Below are positions 20,042 to 28,235 of a stretch of 38,422 nt of DNA, in pieces. The notes below the pieces were generated by a model. That model made no database searches and was not told where the DNA came from. It worked only from the letters and a program-made list of their open reading frames with translations. The position numbers and the translations under genes were made by a program. Each line of letters starts with the position of its first letter. Within the stretch, counting starts at the first letter, position 1. The stretch comes from Rhizobiaceae bacterium (GTDB taxonomy: Bacteria > Pseudomonadota > Alphaproteobacteria > Rhizobiales > Rhizobiaceae): positions 1-38,422 of the forward strand of contig JANQKQ010000022.1 of assembly GCA_028281105.1 (NCBI GenBank). Direction: 5' to 3'.

Positions 20042-20422
20042 ATGACCTTTACACCCCAGAACGCCATCGTCTGGTTCGAACTTCCGGTTTCCGACCTGGA
20101 AGGCGCGGCCGGATTCTATGAAGCGGTCTTGCAGACCAAGTTGATCGACGAGAATATGGGCAACGGCCCGGTGAAGATCTTTCCCACGAATGGCCAGGCG
20201 GGCGCCGCCGGCAATCTGTTCCAAACCGACGGGTCGTCCGCCTCCGACACGGTCATCCACCTAGCCAGCCCCGGCAAGCTGGAAGACACGTTGGCGCGGG
20301 TCAAATCGTCGGGTGGCGATGTGGCTTCCGACATCGTCGAAATGCCGGCCGGCCGCTTCGCCTATTGTCTCGACCCCGACGGAAACCGCGTCGGCTTCTA
20401 CACCGCCAATACGGACGCGTAA
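20042..20422 (+). CDS. VOC superfamily protein (glyoxalase-like)
   Basis: 126 residues with one VOC fold: VWFELPVSDLEGAAGFYEAVL at the start and FAYCLDPDGNRVGFYT at the end. The DPDGNRVG segment is the common C-terminal motif of YafY-linked glyoxalase-like proteins. The ATG at 20042 has an AGGAG ribosome-binding site upstream (20030–20034). The regulator gene follows after 25 bases, and a palindrome precedes the unit, so it is probably the main target of that regulator. The substrate is unknown. Confidence 0.9.
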   Translation: MTFTPQNAIVWFELPVSDLEGAAGFYEAVLQTKLIDENMGNGPVKIFPTNGQAGAAGNLFQTDGSSASDTVIHLASPGKLEDTLARVKSSGGDVASDIVEMPAGRFAYCLDPDGNRVGFYTANTDA

Positions 20423-20447
20423 GCGTGCGCAACAGGGAGACGAGCCC

Positions 20448-21173
20448 GTGAGACGCGCCGACCGGTTGTTTCAGATCATTCAGATTCTGCGGGCCGGTCG
20501 GCTCACCACCGCCCGGGCGCTGGCCGAACGGCTGGAAGTATCCGAACGCACCATCTATCGCGACATCGCCGATCTACAGGGTTCCGGCGTGCCGATCGAT
20601 GGCGAGGCCGGCGTCGGCTATCTGATGCGCGAAGGCTATGACCTTCCGCCCTTGATGTTCACCCGCGACGAGATGGCGGCGCTGGTGGTGGGCGCGCGCA
20701 TCGTTCGCGCCTGGGGCGGCGAGAGGATGGCGCAGTCGGCCGAAGACGCACTCGCCAAGATCAACACGGTGTTGCCCGAAGAAGCCCGACGCGAAGCTAA
20801 GGAGACCCCGGTCTTCGTCTACGACCCCAGGACCTTCGAAACCGGACGGCGCAACCTCGACCAGCTCAATCAGGCGATCTTGGAGCGCTCGGTGCTTTCG
20901 ATCGACTATGACGATCTGGCCGGAGAATCGACCCATCGCGACGTGGAGCCTTTGGGACTCTACTATTGGGGCAAGGTTTGGACCCTGGTCGCCTGGTGCC
21001 GCCTGCGCGACGATTTTCGCTCGTTCCGCATCGACCGCATCAGCGCAATCGACAGTTCCGGCGAACGCTACGAACGTCAGGAAGGCAAGACGCTGGAAGA
21101 CTATCTGGCCCGGATGGTGCGCGGTGAGGGCCGCGAACTGCCGCCCTCCCTCACATCGCGATCGCTGACCTGA
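20448..21173 (+). CDS. WYL-domain transcriptional regulator, YafY type
   Basis: 241 residues: an N-terminal winged helix-turn-helix (RLFQIIQILRAGRLTTARAL … ERTIYRDIADLQ, residues 5–50), a linker, and a WYL domain (about 140–215, with LYYWGKVWTLVAWCRLRDDF and FRIDRI). The usual W-Y-L triplet reads W-T-L here. WYL domains bind small ligands or nucleic acids. The GTG start at 20448 is preceded by AGGGAGA; the earlier open frame overlaps the VOC gene. Probably controls its own operon through the palindrome at 19975–19998 (inference). Confidence 0.92.
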   Translation: MRRADRLFQIIQILRAGRLTTARALAERLEVSERTIYRDIADLQGSGVPIDGEAGVGYLMREGYDLPPLMFTRDEMAALVVGARIVRAWGGERMAQSAEDALAKINTVLPEEARREAKETPVFVYDPRTFETGRRNLDQLNQAILERSVLSIDYDDLAGESTHRDVEPLGLYYWGKVWTLVAWCRLRDDFRSFRIDRISAIDSSGERYERQEGKTLEDYLARMVRGEGRELPPSLTSRSLT

Positions 21174-21180
21174 AGGCGGC

Positions 21181-21861
21181 CTAACCCTTCAGGTTGGAAA
21201 ACTTCGCGAATACCGAATCGGCGCTGACTTCCTCTTCGTCAGCCGACGACGCGTCCGCGGGCAGATCCTGGGTCTGCGCTGCCGGCAGCAGCGAGGCGCC
21301 TGCCTCCGGACCCGCTTCGGCTTCGGGTTGCGGCGGCAGATTGCGCGAGGCCTTCTCGACCTCCAAATCCAGCGCGATCTGGGTGCACAGGCCTAAGGTC
21401 ACCGGATCCATCGGCGTCAGGTTGGCCGAGTTCCAGTGGGTGCGGTCGCGCACGGCCGCGATCGTGTTCTTCGTCGTCCCCACCAGGCGGATGATCTGCG
21501 CGTCCTTCAGTTCCGGGTGATTGCGCACCAGCCAGTAGATCGCGTTGGGCCGGTCCTGGCGTTTCGAGACCGGCGTATATCGCGGCCCCTTGCGCTTCAT
21601 GGTCGGCACCTTGACCTTGGCCTCGGCCAGCTTCAGGCGGTGGTCGGGATCGGCCTGGGCTTTCTCCAGTTCATCGCGGGTGAGCTGCCCGGTGGTGATC
21701 GGGTCCATGCCCTTGATGCCCTGGGCGCTTTCCCCATCGGCGATCGCCTTGACCTCCAGCCGATGCAATCGGCAGAAGTCGGCGATCTGATCGAATGTCA
21801 GCGACGTGTTGTCGACAAGCCATACGGCGGTCGCCTTGGGCATCAGTGGGGTGTCGGCCAT
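21181..21861 (-). CDS. trcR: DUF1013 family protein, TrcR-like RNA-polymerase-associated regulator
   Basis: 226 residues. The first ~165 form the conserved DUF1013 region (KATAVWLVDNTSLTFDQIAD …, MKRKGPRYTPVSKRQDRPNA, WLVRNHPELKDAQI), with helix-turn-helix-like elements. The C-terminal 60 residues are acidic and poorly conserved. In Caulobacter the DUF1013 protein TrcR tracks with RNA polymerase and affects the cell cycle. This gene lies within 2 kb of rcdA, another cell-cycle gene. The ATG at 21861 has AGAGGA about 8 bases upstream. Its 3' end converges with the WYL regulator gene with only 7 bases between. Confidence 0.9.
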   Translation of the reverse strand: MADTPLMPKATAVWLVDNTSLTFDQIADFCRLHRLEVKAIADGESAQGIKGMDPITTGQLTRDELEKAQADPDHRLKLAEAKVKVPTMKRKGPRYTPVSKRQDRPNAIYWLVRNHPELKDAQIIRLVGTTKNTIAAVRDRTHWNSANLTPMDPVTLGLCTQIALDLEVEKASRNLPPQPEAEAGPEAGASLLPAAQTQDLPADASSADEEEVSADSVFAKFSNLKG

Positions 21862-21990
21862 GGGTAAGTCCTCTCGTTCGCTCGCCCGGGTCTTGGGGAG
21901 CTCTCCGCTTGGGAGAAAAGAAAGTCCGCATTGTGGGGAATGCGCCCGCTATATAGACCTTCGCCCACGCTGGCGCAATGCGATTGAGCG

Positions 21991-23007
21991 CTACTCCACC
22001 GTGAGCACGATCTTGCCGATATGCTCGCCCGCCTCCATGCGCGCGTGTGCGCCCGCCGCATCCGCCAGGGGGAAACGCTGGTCCATGACCGGACGGATCG
22101 CCCCGCTCGCCAGCTTCGGCAGGACTTTGCCCCTAAGCTCGTCGGCCAGCGCCGCCTTGAACCGTGATGAACGCGGGCGCAGGGTGGAGCCGGTATGGGT
22201 GAGGCGCTTGCGCATCAGCTTGCCGAAATTCACCTCCGACTTGACGCCGCCGAGAAACGCGATCTGTACAATGCGCCCATCCATCGCCGCCGCGTCGTAG
22301 TTGCGCTCCACGTAGGGTCCGCCGACCATGTCGAGGATCACGTCAACGCCCCTATCACCGGTGATCTCGCCAACCCGGGCGACAAAATCCTCCTCGCGGT
22401 AGTGGATAGCGTGATCGGCGCCAAGATCGAGACACGCCCGGCACTTGGCTGCGGAACCGGCGGTAACGATCACGCTAGCGTCGAACTGCTTGGCCAGTTG
22501 AATCGCGGTGGTGCCGATGCCGCTCGAACCCCCATGCACCAGCAGCGTCTCTCCGGCCGCCAACCCGCCGCGCTGGAACACGTTGTGCCACACGGTGAAA
22601 AACGTCTCCGGGATCACTGCCGCCTCCTCATCGCTCAGACCGTCCGGCACATCCAGGCACGACCCGGCGTCAGCCACCGCATATTCGGCATAGCCGCCGC
22701 CGGGGATGAGCGCCATCACCCGACGGCCGGTAATCGCCGCATCAACCCCCTCGCCCAACGCAACCACGGTGCCCGCCACCTCCAAGCCCGGAATATCCGA
22801 CGCCCCGGGCGGCGGGGCGTACCCCCCCTTGCGCTGCAGGCAGTCGGGACGATTGACGCCGGCGGCGGCAACCTTGATCAGCAACTGGTTTTCGGCAGGC
22901 TCCGGCACCGGCCGACTGCACGGCTTGAGCACCTGCGGCCCGCCCGGCTCGGTGATTTCGACCGCCGTCATCTGGTCGGGGATGTCATGGGTGGCGGATT
23001 CTGCCAT
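21991..23007 (-). CDS. NAD(P)H quinone oxidoreductase (zinc-free MDR family)
   Basis: 338 residues of the medium-chain dehydrogenase/reductase fold, PIG3/quinone-oxidoreductase branch. Visible: GVNRPDCLQRKGGYAPPPGASDIPGLEVAG near the N-terminus (shown as GVNRPDCLQRKG and PGLEVAG), the NADPH-binding LVHGGSSGIGTTAIQLAK, and the C-terminal GKIVLTVE. It lacks the cysteine set of zinc alcohol dehydrogenases. I chose the ATG at 23007 because the upstream extension to 23076 is not conserved and would overlap the DUF1192 control region. It follows the same strand as trcR but with a 129-base spacer. Confidence 0.93.
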   Translation of the reverse strand: MAESATHDIPDQMTAVEITEPGGPQVLKPCSRPVPEPAENQLLIKVAAAGVNRPDCLQRKGGYAPPPGASDIPGLEVAGTVVALGEGVDAAITGRRVMALIPGGGYAEYAVADAGSCLDVPDGLSDEEAAVIPETFFTVWHNVFQRGGLAAGETLLVHGGSSGIGTTAIQLAKQFDASVIVTAGSAAKCRACLDLGADHAIHYREEDFVARVGEITGDRGVDVILDMVGGPYVERNYDAAAMDGRIVQIAFLGGVKSEVNFGKLMRKRLTHTGSTLRPRSSRFKAALADELRGKVLPKLASGAIRPVMDQRFPLADAAGAHARMEAGEHIGKIVLTVE

Positions 23008-23112
23008 GTTCGATCGGGCCTCGCTGGTCGCCTTTAACGCGGCTGGCATATGCCTATAATGCGATGGCACATTCAAGATGAGAGCGAGGCGGAACGCGGT
23101 AGGAGGACATCA

Positions 23113-23310
23113 ATGGCTGGCGAAGACGATGAGGAGCGGGCTAAGCGCATATCGCAGATCGTGATCGGCGAGGACCTGTCGGAGTTGTCCGTCGACGAGT
23201 TGACCGAGCGCATCGACACGCTCAAACAGGAAATTGCCCGTATCGAGACCGCGATGGGCGCCAAGCAATCTCACCTGTCGGCCGCCGAGGCCCTGTTTTC
23301 CAAGTCCTGA
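23113..23310 (+). CDS. DUF1192 family small protein
   Basis: 65 residues. A short N-terminus (MAGEDDEERAKRISQIVIGEDLSELSVDEL, described in part) is followed by a predicted coiled coil (about 35–60, EIARIETAM). This matches the alphaproteobacterial DUF1192 family, which has no established function and often lies beside rcdA. A near-perfect TAGGAGGA ribosome-binding site precedes the ATG at 23113. It is divergent from the quinone oxidoreductase gene. A CtrA-type promoter begins 40 bases past its stop. Confidence 0.9.
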   Translation: MAGEDDEERAKRISQIVIGEDLSELSVDELTERIDTLKQEIARIETAMGAKQSHLSAAEALFSKS

Positions 23311-23349
23311 ACCCGAACCCGCGTTTGACTTTGGCAGATCGGCGCCGAG

Positions 23350-23381
23350 TTAAGCTTTGGTTAAGCTTTATGCGCTATTAA
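23350..23381 (+). promoter_or_regulatory. Predicted CtrA-activated promoter of the sRNA at 23388
   Basis: TTAA-GCTTTGG-TTAA (23350–23364) matches the CtrA consensus TTAA-N7-TTAA exactly. A TATTAA –10 element lies at 23376–23381, so the box covers the –35 position, as in known CtrA-activated promoters. No gene starts within 300 bases downstream, while a hairpin-rich stretch ending in a terminator does. Confidence 0.6.
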
Positions 23382-23387
23382 CCGGAC

Positions 23388-23481
23388 ATCCAGATTCTCT
23401 GGATTCAATCCGAGTGGCTCCAGTCCACTCTGTTTGACGCCTCCCTGTTAACTTCAGAGCCGCTTTCGCGGCTCTTTTTTT
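23388..23481 (+). ncRNA. Predicted trans-acting small RNA (~94 nt) upstream of rcdA
   Basis: From the expected start to the T-run, three stem-loops follow in order: ATCCAG/CTGGAT (23388–23404, loop ATTCT), GAGTGG/CCACTC (23412–23430, loop CTCCAGT), and the terminator stem AGAGCCGC/GCGGCTCT. The second loop carries CTCC, and the unpaired link holds CCTCCC (23440–23445); both could pair with ribosome-binding sites. The layout resembles alphaproteobacterial sRNAs with exposed anti-Shine-Dalgarno motifs, such as EcpR1 of Sinorhizobium, a cell-cycle regulator of about 100 nt; identity with EcpR1 is a guess. The stretch 23482–23697 that follows shows only the rcdA promoter candidate. Confidence 0.6.
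23456..23481 (+). terminator. Rho-independent terminator of the predicted sRNA
   Basis: A perfect 8-bp stem AGAGCCGC (23456–23463) and GCGGCTCT (23468–23475) with a TTTC loop is followed by a run of T residues to 23481. Because no open frame lies just upstream except DUF1192 (145 bases back), it most likely ends the sRNA. Confidence 0.88.
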
Positions 23482-23562
23482 GTGGTTTTGCCGGGCGATT
23501 GCACGGTTATCGGCCCGTTCATCATGTCGGCCAAAACCGCAGCCGTGACGCAATTTTCATCT

Positions 23563-23590
23563 TTGCCTGCTAAGTTGGCGATCCTAGATT
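23563..23590 (+). promoter_or_regulatory. Candidate promoter of rcdA
   Basis: TTGCCT (23563–23568) and TAGATT (23585–23590) with a 16-base spacer lie 108 bases before the rcdA start. This is a weak sequence match only. Confidence 0.3.
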
Positions 23591-23697
23591 GAGCCGCGTG
23601 TTCACCAAGTGCAGGTCCGGCACGTGGTCTGACACCGGCCGACGGCGGGGCGCGAATCGAGGGTTTTGCACACAGGGGTGTGCGGAAGGCGAGTGGA

Positions 23698-24234
23698 ATG
23701 GCGGATTTTGACAGCGCGGGGAACGGGCCAGGCGAACCTCCCATCAACCTGGCCGAAAGCTTTGCCGCGTCGGGCAAGTTCAAACAGCTGTTCGCCACCG
23801 GCATGGCGCTGGTGGAGGAAAGCGCAGCCTATCTGGACGGTCCCGGCCGTGAAGAGGCGCGCAGCCTGAGCCGCTCGGCGTCTTTGCTGTACGGCACCGA
23901 ATCGATGCGGCTGACCACCCGGCTGATGCAACTGGCATCTTGGCTGCTGCTGCAGCGCGCGGCCAATGACGGCGAGATGACCCGCGACCAGATTCTGGAC
24001 GAGAAGCGCAAGATCAGGCTCGACGCCCTGACGACGCCGGACTACACCGCCAACTGGGAAGAGCTGCCCGGCGATTTCGTGGAACTGGTGGAGCGCTCGC
24101 TCGATCTCCAGAACCGGGTGGTGCGGCTCGACGCGAACATCTACGGCAAGGCGGCGCCCAAAAAAACCGATGCAAATCCGGTCGACCAGCAGATCGACCT
24201 GATCTCAACCGCCCTGGGCGTCAAAAAAGTCTGA
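23698..24234 (+). CDS. rcdA: DUF1465 family protein, RcdA (regulator of CtrA degradation) homologue
   Basis: 178 residues. The conserved helical core is clear: FKQLFATGMALVEESAAYLDG (about 29–48), then SLLYGTESMRLTTRLMQLAS and WLLLQRAANDGEMTRDQ. RcdA forms a helical-bundle adaptor in Caulobacter that, with PopA and CpdR, helps deliver CtrA to ClpXP. The less conserved C-terminal tail (VKKV end) is typical, as it serves in substrate delivery. The ATG at 23698 has GAAGG upstream; an earlier in-frame start at 23680 is less likely. It follows the sRNA and is convergent with rpmE. Confidence 0.93.
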   Translation: MADFDSAGNGPGEPPINLAESFAASGKFKQLFATGMALVEESAAYLDGPGREEARSLSRSASLLYGTESMRLTTRLMQLASWLLLQRAANDGEMTRDQILDEKRKIRLDALTTPDYTANWEELPGDFVELVERSLDLQNRVVRLDANIYGKAAPKKTDANPVDQQIDLISTALGVKKV

Positions 24235-24254
24235 AATCGTAAACCGGAAGCGGG

Positions 24255-24324
24255 TCTAGAGTCTTCGTTTTCACGCACTTTCGCGAGCGCAAAAGTCTCC
24301 AACTTTTGCTGAAAGTGCTCTAGA
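24255..24324 (-). repeat. Hairpin repeat, copy B, beginning at the rpmE stop codon
   Basis: Read on the minus strand this element is bounded by TCTAGA on both sides. Its first 54 bases from the rpmE TAG (24322 down to 24269) match copy A at 6597–6650 in 45 positions. Two nested stems pair perfectly: GCACTTTC with GAAAGTGC, and GCAAAAGT with ACTTTTGC. It fills the space between the convergent genes rcdA and rpmE and could fold in transcripts from either strand. Confidence 0.8.
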
Positions 24325-24541
24325 CGCCCAATCCCTCATACTTCTTCTTGAAGCGGGACAGCCTTCCGCCGCGGTCGATCAGGTGCTGATTGCCGCCGGT
24401 CCACGCGGGATGGGTGGTCGGATCGATGTCGAGGTTCATGACATCGCCCTCGGCACCCCAGGTCGAGCGAGTCTCGAACTCGGTGCCGTCGTTCATGACC
24501 ACTTTGATCATGTGATAGTCGGGATGAATTTCGTTTTTCAT
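24320..24541 (-). CDS. rpmE: 50S ribosomal protein L31 (type A, zinc-free)
   Basis: 73 residues starting [20 protein letters not shown], the alphaproteobacterial L31 form that lacks the CxxC zinc motif. The [21 protein letters not shown] segment (given in part) and the final FKKKYEG are conserved. AGGACG stands before the ATG. It is divergent from the ABC exporter, with 200 bases between, and its TAG stop is provided by the edge of a hairpin repeat. Confidence 0.97.
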   Translation of the reverse strand: MKNEIHPDYHMIKVVMNDGTEFETRSTWGAEGDVMNLDIDPTTHPAWTGGNQHLIDRGGRLSRFKKKYEGLGV

Positions 24542-24741
24542 CGTTTCGTCCTGCTGGCCGGTCTGGCCGGCGAAAAAAGTTCGCCCGAACCTTCATCGGC
24601 TGGAAAACTCGCCGCCAGCGTATACATCAGGCTTTGCGATGCGACAAGTGCACGCTGTTTGCCAGCTTGACATCCGCCTGTGCGTAGAGAACCTGTCGAG
24701 CGCTTGCGAAAACCGGACCGCCCCAACATGAACGTTCCCGT

Positions 24742-26523
24742 ATGAACGAAGAAAAGCGCCGCTCCCTGCGCCCATTGGCGAGACTGTTCCCGTACCTGCT
24801 CCGCTACAAGCCGCAGGTCACGGCGGCGACCGTGTTCCTGTTCGTCGCCGCGATCACCACGCTGACCCTGCCGGTGGCGGTGCGCCGGATGGTCGATGAG
24901 GGTTTTTCCGACAGCAGCTCGCTGTTCATCAATCAGTATTTTTCCATGCTGGTGCTGATCGCCGCCGTGCTGGCGATCGCCAGCTCGTGCCGCTACTACT
25001 TCGTCATGTGGTTGGGCGAGCGGGTGGTCTCGGATGTGCGCTCCGACGTGTTCAGCCATGTCACTGTGTTGTCGGCGGACTTTTTCGACACCGCCAAGTC
25101 CGGCGAGATCGTCTCGCGCCTGACCGCGGATACCACCCAGATCCGGTCCGCATTCGGGGCCACCACCTCGATGGCGTTGCGCAACGCGCTGCTGGGCGTG
25201 GGCGCGGTGATCATGATGATCTACACCTCGCCGCGGCTGTCGATGATCGTCATCGGCGCCATTCCCCTCGTCGTGCTGCCTCTGATGGCGTTCGGCCGCG
25301 CCGTGCGTCGGCGCGCGCGCATTGCCCAGGATACGCTGGCCGACGCCACCGCCTACGCGTCCGAATCGATTTCTTCTGTTCGCACGCTGCAGGCGTTCGC
25401 CAACGGGCCGCTGGTATCGGGCCGGTTTGGGCGCGCGGTCGAGACCGCATTCGAGGCCGCCCGCGTATCGATGCGGACCCGCGCGATGCTGACCGCGTTC
25501 GCCATCTTCATGGTGTTCTCCTCGGTGGTGGCGGTGCTGTGGATCGGCGCGCGCGATGTGTTGGGCGGCGATATGTCGGCGGGCACACTGGGCCAGTTCC
25601 TGCTCTATTCGGTGTTCGCTGCCGGCGCGCTTGCGGCCTTGTCCGAGGTGTGGGGGGAGTTGTCTTTGGCCGCCGGCGCCGCGGAGCGGCTGGCCGAGCT
25701 GCTCGCCGAAAAGCCGACCATCCGAGCGCCGGACAAGCCCAAGTCCCTGCCCGTCGACACGGGCTGGTCGATCCAGTTCGACCAGGTGAACTTCTCCTAC
25801 CCGACCCGGCCGGACACGTTCACCATCGGCGACATGTCGCTCACCATCGAGCCCGGCGAGACCGTCGCGCTTGTGGGCTCGTCGGGCGCCGGCAAGAGCA
25901 CGGTGTTCTCGCTGCTGCTTCGATTTTATGATCCAGACAGCGGCTCGATCAACATCGGTGGCGTCGACATTCGCGACCTCGATCCCAACGAGCTGCGCGG
26001 AGCGATCGCACTGGTGCCGCAAGACACGACGATCTTCGCCGCTTCGGCAATGGAAAACGTTCTTTTCGGCCGCCCCGACGCTGGCAAGGAAGCGATTATC
26101 GAAGCGGCGCGGGCCGCCAATGCCGACGAATTCATCACCCGGCTGAGCGACGGCTACGACACCCAGCTCGGCGAGCGCGGCGTCACGCTTTCGGGCGGCC
26201 AGCGTCAGCGCATCGCGATTGCCCGCGCGATTCTGAAGGACGCGCCGATCCTGCTGCTCGACGAGGCGACCAGCGCACTCGACGCCGAAAGCGAGCGGCT
26301 GGTTCAGGATGCGCTGCAAAGGCTGATGGAGGGACGCACCACCATCGTCATCGCCCACCGCCTGGCGACCATCCTGAAAGCCGATCGCATCCTCGTCATG
26401 AACGAGGGCCGGATCGTCGAACAGGGAACCCACAAGAGCTTGGTGAAAGACAAAGGCATCTACGCCCGGCTCGCCAAGCTGCAGTTCGACACCGGCGAGG
26501 CGGTCCGCGTGTCTGGTACCTGA
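24742..26523 (+). CDS. ABC exporter, fused permease and ATPase (MsbA-related)
   Basis: 593 residues. The N-terminal membrane domain (about residues 20–320) has six predicted helices. The ATPase domain shows Walker A GSSGAGKST (379–387), the signature LSGGQ (483–487), Walker B ILLLDE (503–508) and the H-loop histidine His539. It functions as a homo- or heterodimer that exports lipids, peptides or drugs. It belongs to the MsbA-related half-transporters often found next to rpmE in Hyphomicrobiales. The ATG at 24742 overlaps the stop of a five-codon frame (ATG at 24728), a possible minimal leader. Substrate unknown. Confidence 0.95.
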   Translation: MNEEKRRSLRPLARLFPYLLRYKPQVTAATVFLFVAAITTLTLPVAVRRMVDEGFSDSSSLFINQYFSMLVLIAAVLAIASSCRYYFVMWLGERVVSDVRSDVFSHVTVLSADFFDTAKSGEIVSRLTADTTQIRSAFGATTSMALRNALLGVGAVIMMIYTSPRLSMIVIGAIPLVVLPLMAFGRAVRRRARIAQDTLADATAYASESISSVRTLQAFANGPLVSGRFGRAVETAFEAARVSMRTRAMLTAFAIFMVFSSVVAVLWIGARDVLGGDMSAGTLGQFLLYSVFAAGALAALSEVWGELSLAAGAAERLAELLAEKPTIRAPDKPKSLPVDTGWSIQFDQVNFSYPTRPDTFTIGDMSLTIEPGETVALVGSSGAGKSTVFSLLLRFYDPDSGSINIGGVDIRDLDPNELRGAIALVPQDTTIFAASAMENVLFGRPDAGKEAIIEAARAANADEFITRLSDGYDTQLGERGVTLSGGQRQRIAIARAILKDAPILLLDEATSALDAESERLVQDALQRLMEGRTTIVIAHRLATILKADRILVMNEGRIVEQGTHKSLVKDKGIYARLAKLQFDTGEAVRVSGT

Positions 26524-26573
26524 CGGTCCGATGCGCGCTGGGGGGTGCCCGTCAACGTGCCGGCCTTAGTGGT

Positions 26574-28226
26574 CTAGCTCAGCGCGCTGCGCCCCGCCGC
26601 GCGGCCGGAGAAGATGCACCCGCCCAGGAAAGTGCCCTCCAGCGCGTTGTAGCCGTGATAGCCGCCGCCGCCGAAGCCGGCGACCTCGCCCGCCGCATAC
26701 AGCCCGTCGATCGTATCGCCGTCCTCGCCCAGCACCTGGGCGCGCAGATTGGTGTGCAGCCCGCCCAGGAACTTGCGGGTGAGAACGTGCAGCCGCACCG
26801 CGATCAGCGGGCCGGCGCTGGCATCGAGAATTTTGTGCGGCCGCGCCGTGCGCAGCAGTTTGTCGCCCAGATAGTTGCGCGCACCGCGAATGGCGGTCAC
26901 TTGCGCATCCTTTGAGAACGGATTGTCGATCTCGCGATCGCGCGCGGCGATCTGCGCTTCCAGATGATCCAGATCGATGCGTTTGCCTCCGGCCAGTTCG
27001 TTCATGCCGGCGACCAGGTCGCGCAGATGGTCCGCGACGATAAAATCCTCGCCATGCCGCTTGAACGCCTCCACAGGCGCCGGCGCGCCCTTGCCCAGCC
27101 GGCTTTTCAGCACCGCGCTCCACTTGCCCGAGGTGAAATCCGGGTTCTGCTCGGAGCCCGACAGGGCGAACTCCTTTTCGATGATCTTCTGGGTGAGCAC
27201 AAACCAGGAATACTCATGACCGGTGGCCAGTATCGTCTTCAGTGTCGCCAGGGTATCGAAGCCGGGCAGGCAGGGCGCGGGCAACCGGTTGCCATGCGCA
27301 TCGAACCACATCGGCGACGGGCCCGACAGGATGCGGATGCCGTGGGCGGGCCAGATCGGATCCCAGTTCTTCACGCCCTCGGTATAGTGCCACATGCGAT
27401 CGGCGTTGATGACCGACGCACCGGCGTTGCGCGAGATCGCGATCATCCGCCCGTCCACATGGTCGGGCACGCCGGCGACCATGAATTTGGGCGGCTTGCC
27501 CAACCGCTCGGCCGGCCAGTATTGCCGCACCAGCTTGAAGTTGCCGCCGATGCCGCCTGAGGTGACAATGACCGCATCCGCCTGAAGTTCGAATTTGCCG
27601 ACCGCTTCGCGACCGCTCTTCTGGCCACGCCCGACCGCCGACGGCGCCAATTTCTCGCCGGCAACGCCGATCACTGCGCCGCCTTTGCGCAGCAGTCGGG
27701 AGACCCGGTGGCGGAATTTCAGTTCGATCAGCCCATCAGCCACCGCCCGGCGCACCTTGTCCTCGAACGGCTTGATGACGCCCGGCCCGGTGCCCCAGGT
27801 CAGGTGGAAGCGCGGCACCGAGTTGCCGTGGCCATGGGCATGACCGCCGCCGCGCTCGGCCCAGCCGACGCCGGGAAACCAGCGCATCCCCAGCCCGTAG
27901 AGCCAGTCGCGCATCTCACCGCAGGCGAAGTCCAGATAGGCCTCCGCCCATTGGCGCGGCCAGAAATCCTCCTCCCGGTCGAATTGCGCAGAACCCATCC
28001 AGTCCTGCAGCGCCAGATCGCGGCTGTCGGCAATGCGCATGCGCCGCTGCTCCGGCGTGTCGACCATGAACAGACCGCCCAGCGACCAGAACGCCTGGCC
28101 GCCCAGGGAGTTCTCGCCCTCCTGGTCGACGACGATGGTGCGCTTGCCGCGGTCGGCCAGTTCGCACGCCGCAACCAGCCCGGCAAGCCCGCCGCCGACA
28201 ATGATCGCGTCCGCCTTGTCAGCCAT
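26574..28226 (-). CDS. FAD-binding dehydrogenase (fumarate reductase / 3-ketosteroid dehydrogenase-like)
   Basis: 550 residues. An N-terminal FAD-binding Rossmann motif AIIVGGGLAGLVAACEL (Gly11–Gly16 core) is followed by GGQAFWSLGGLF, and the C-terminal FAD segment reads GLYAAGEVAGFGGGGYHG. This is the pattern of the flavoprotein group that includes fumarate reductase subunits and ketosteroid dehydrogenases; annotated relatives are called simply 'FAD-binding dehydrogenase'. The substrate is not evident. It starts 9 bases after the MotB-like gene on the same strand, so it is probably cotranscribed with it. Confidence 0.92.
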   Translation of the reverse strand: MADKADAIIVGGGLAGLVAACELADRGKRTIVVDQEGENSLGGQAFWSLGGLFMVDTPEQRRMRIADSRDLALQDWMGSAQFDREEDFWPRQWAEAYLDFACGEMRDWLYGLGMRWFPGVGWAERGGGHAHGHGNSVPRFHLTWGTGPGVIKPFEDKVRRAVADGLIELKFRHRVSRLLRKGGAVIGVAGEKLAPSAVGRGQKSGREAVGKFELQADAVIVTSGGIGGNFKLVRQYWPAERLGKPPKFMVAGVPDHVDGRMIAISRNAGASVINADRMWHYTEGVKNWDPIWPAHGIRILSGPSPMWFDAHGNRLPAPCLPGFDTLATLKTILATGHEYSWFVLTQKIIEKEFALSGSEQNPDFTSGKWSAVLKSRLGKGAPAPVEAFKRHGEDFIVADHLRDLVAGMNELAGGKRIDLDHLEAQIAARDREIDNPFSKDAQVTAIRGARNYLGDKLLRTARPHKILDASAGPLIAVRLHVLTRKFLGGLHTNLRAQVLGEDGDTIDGLYAAGEVAGFGGGGYHGYNALEGTFLGGCIFSGRAAGRSALS

Positions 28227-28235
28227 CGGCCCGTC

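Noticed and set aside
24538-26433. 631-codon minus-strand open frame
   Set aside because: It lies antisense to the ABC exporter, is rich in His/Arg/Gln, and has no family similarity. It is a GC-rich shadow frame.
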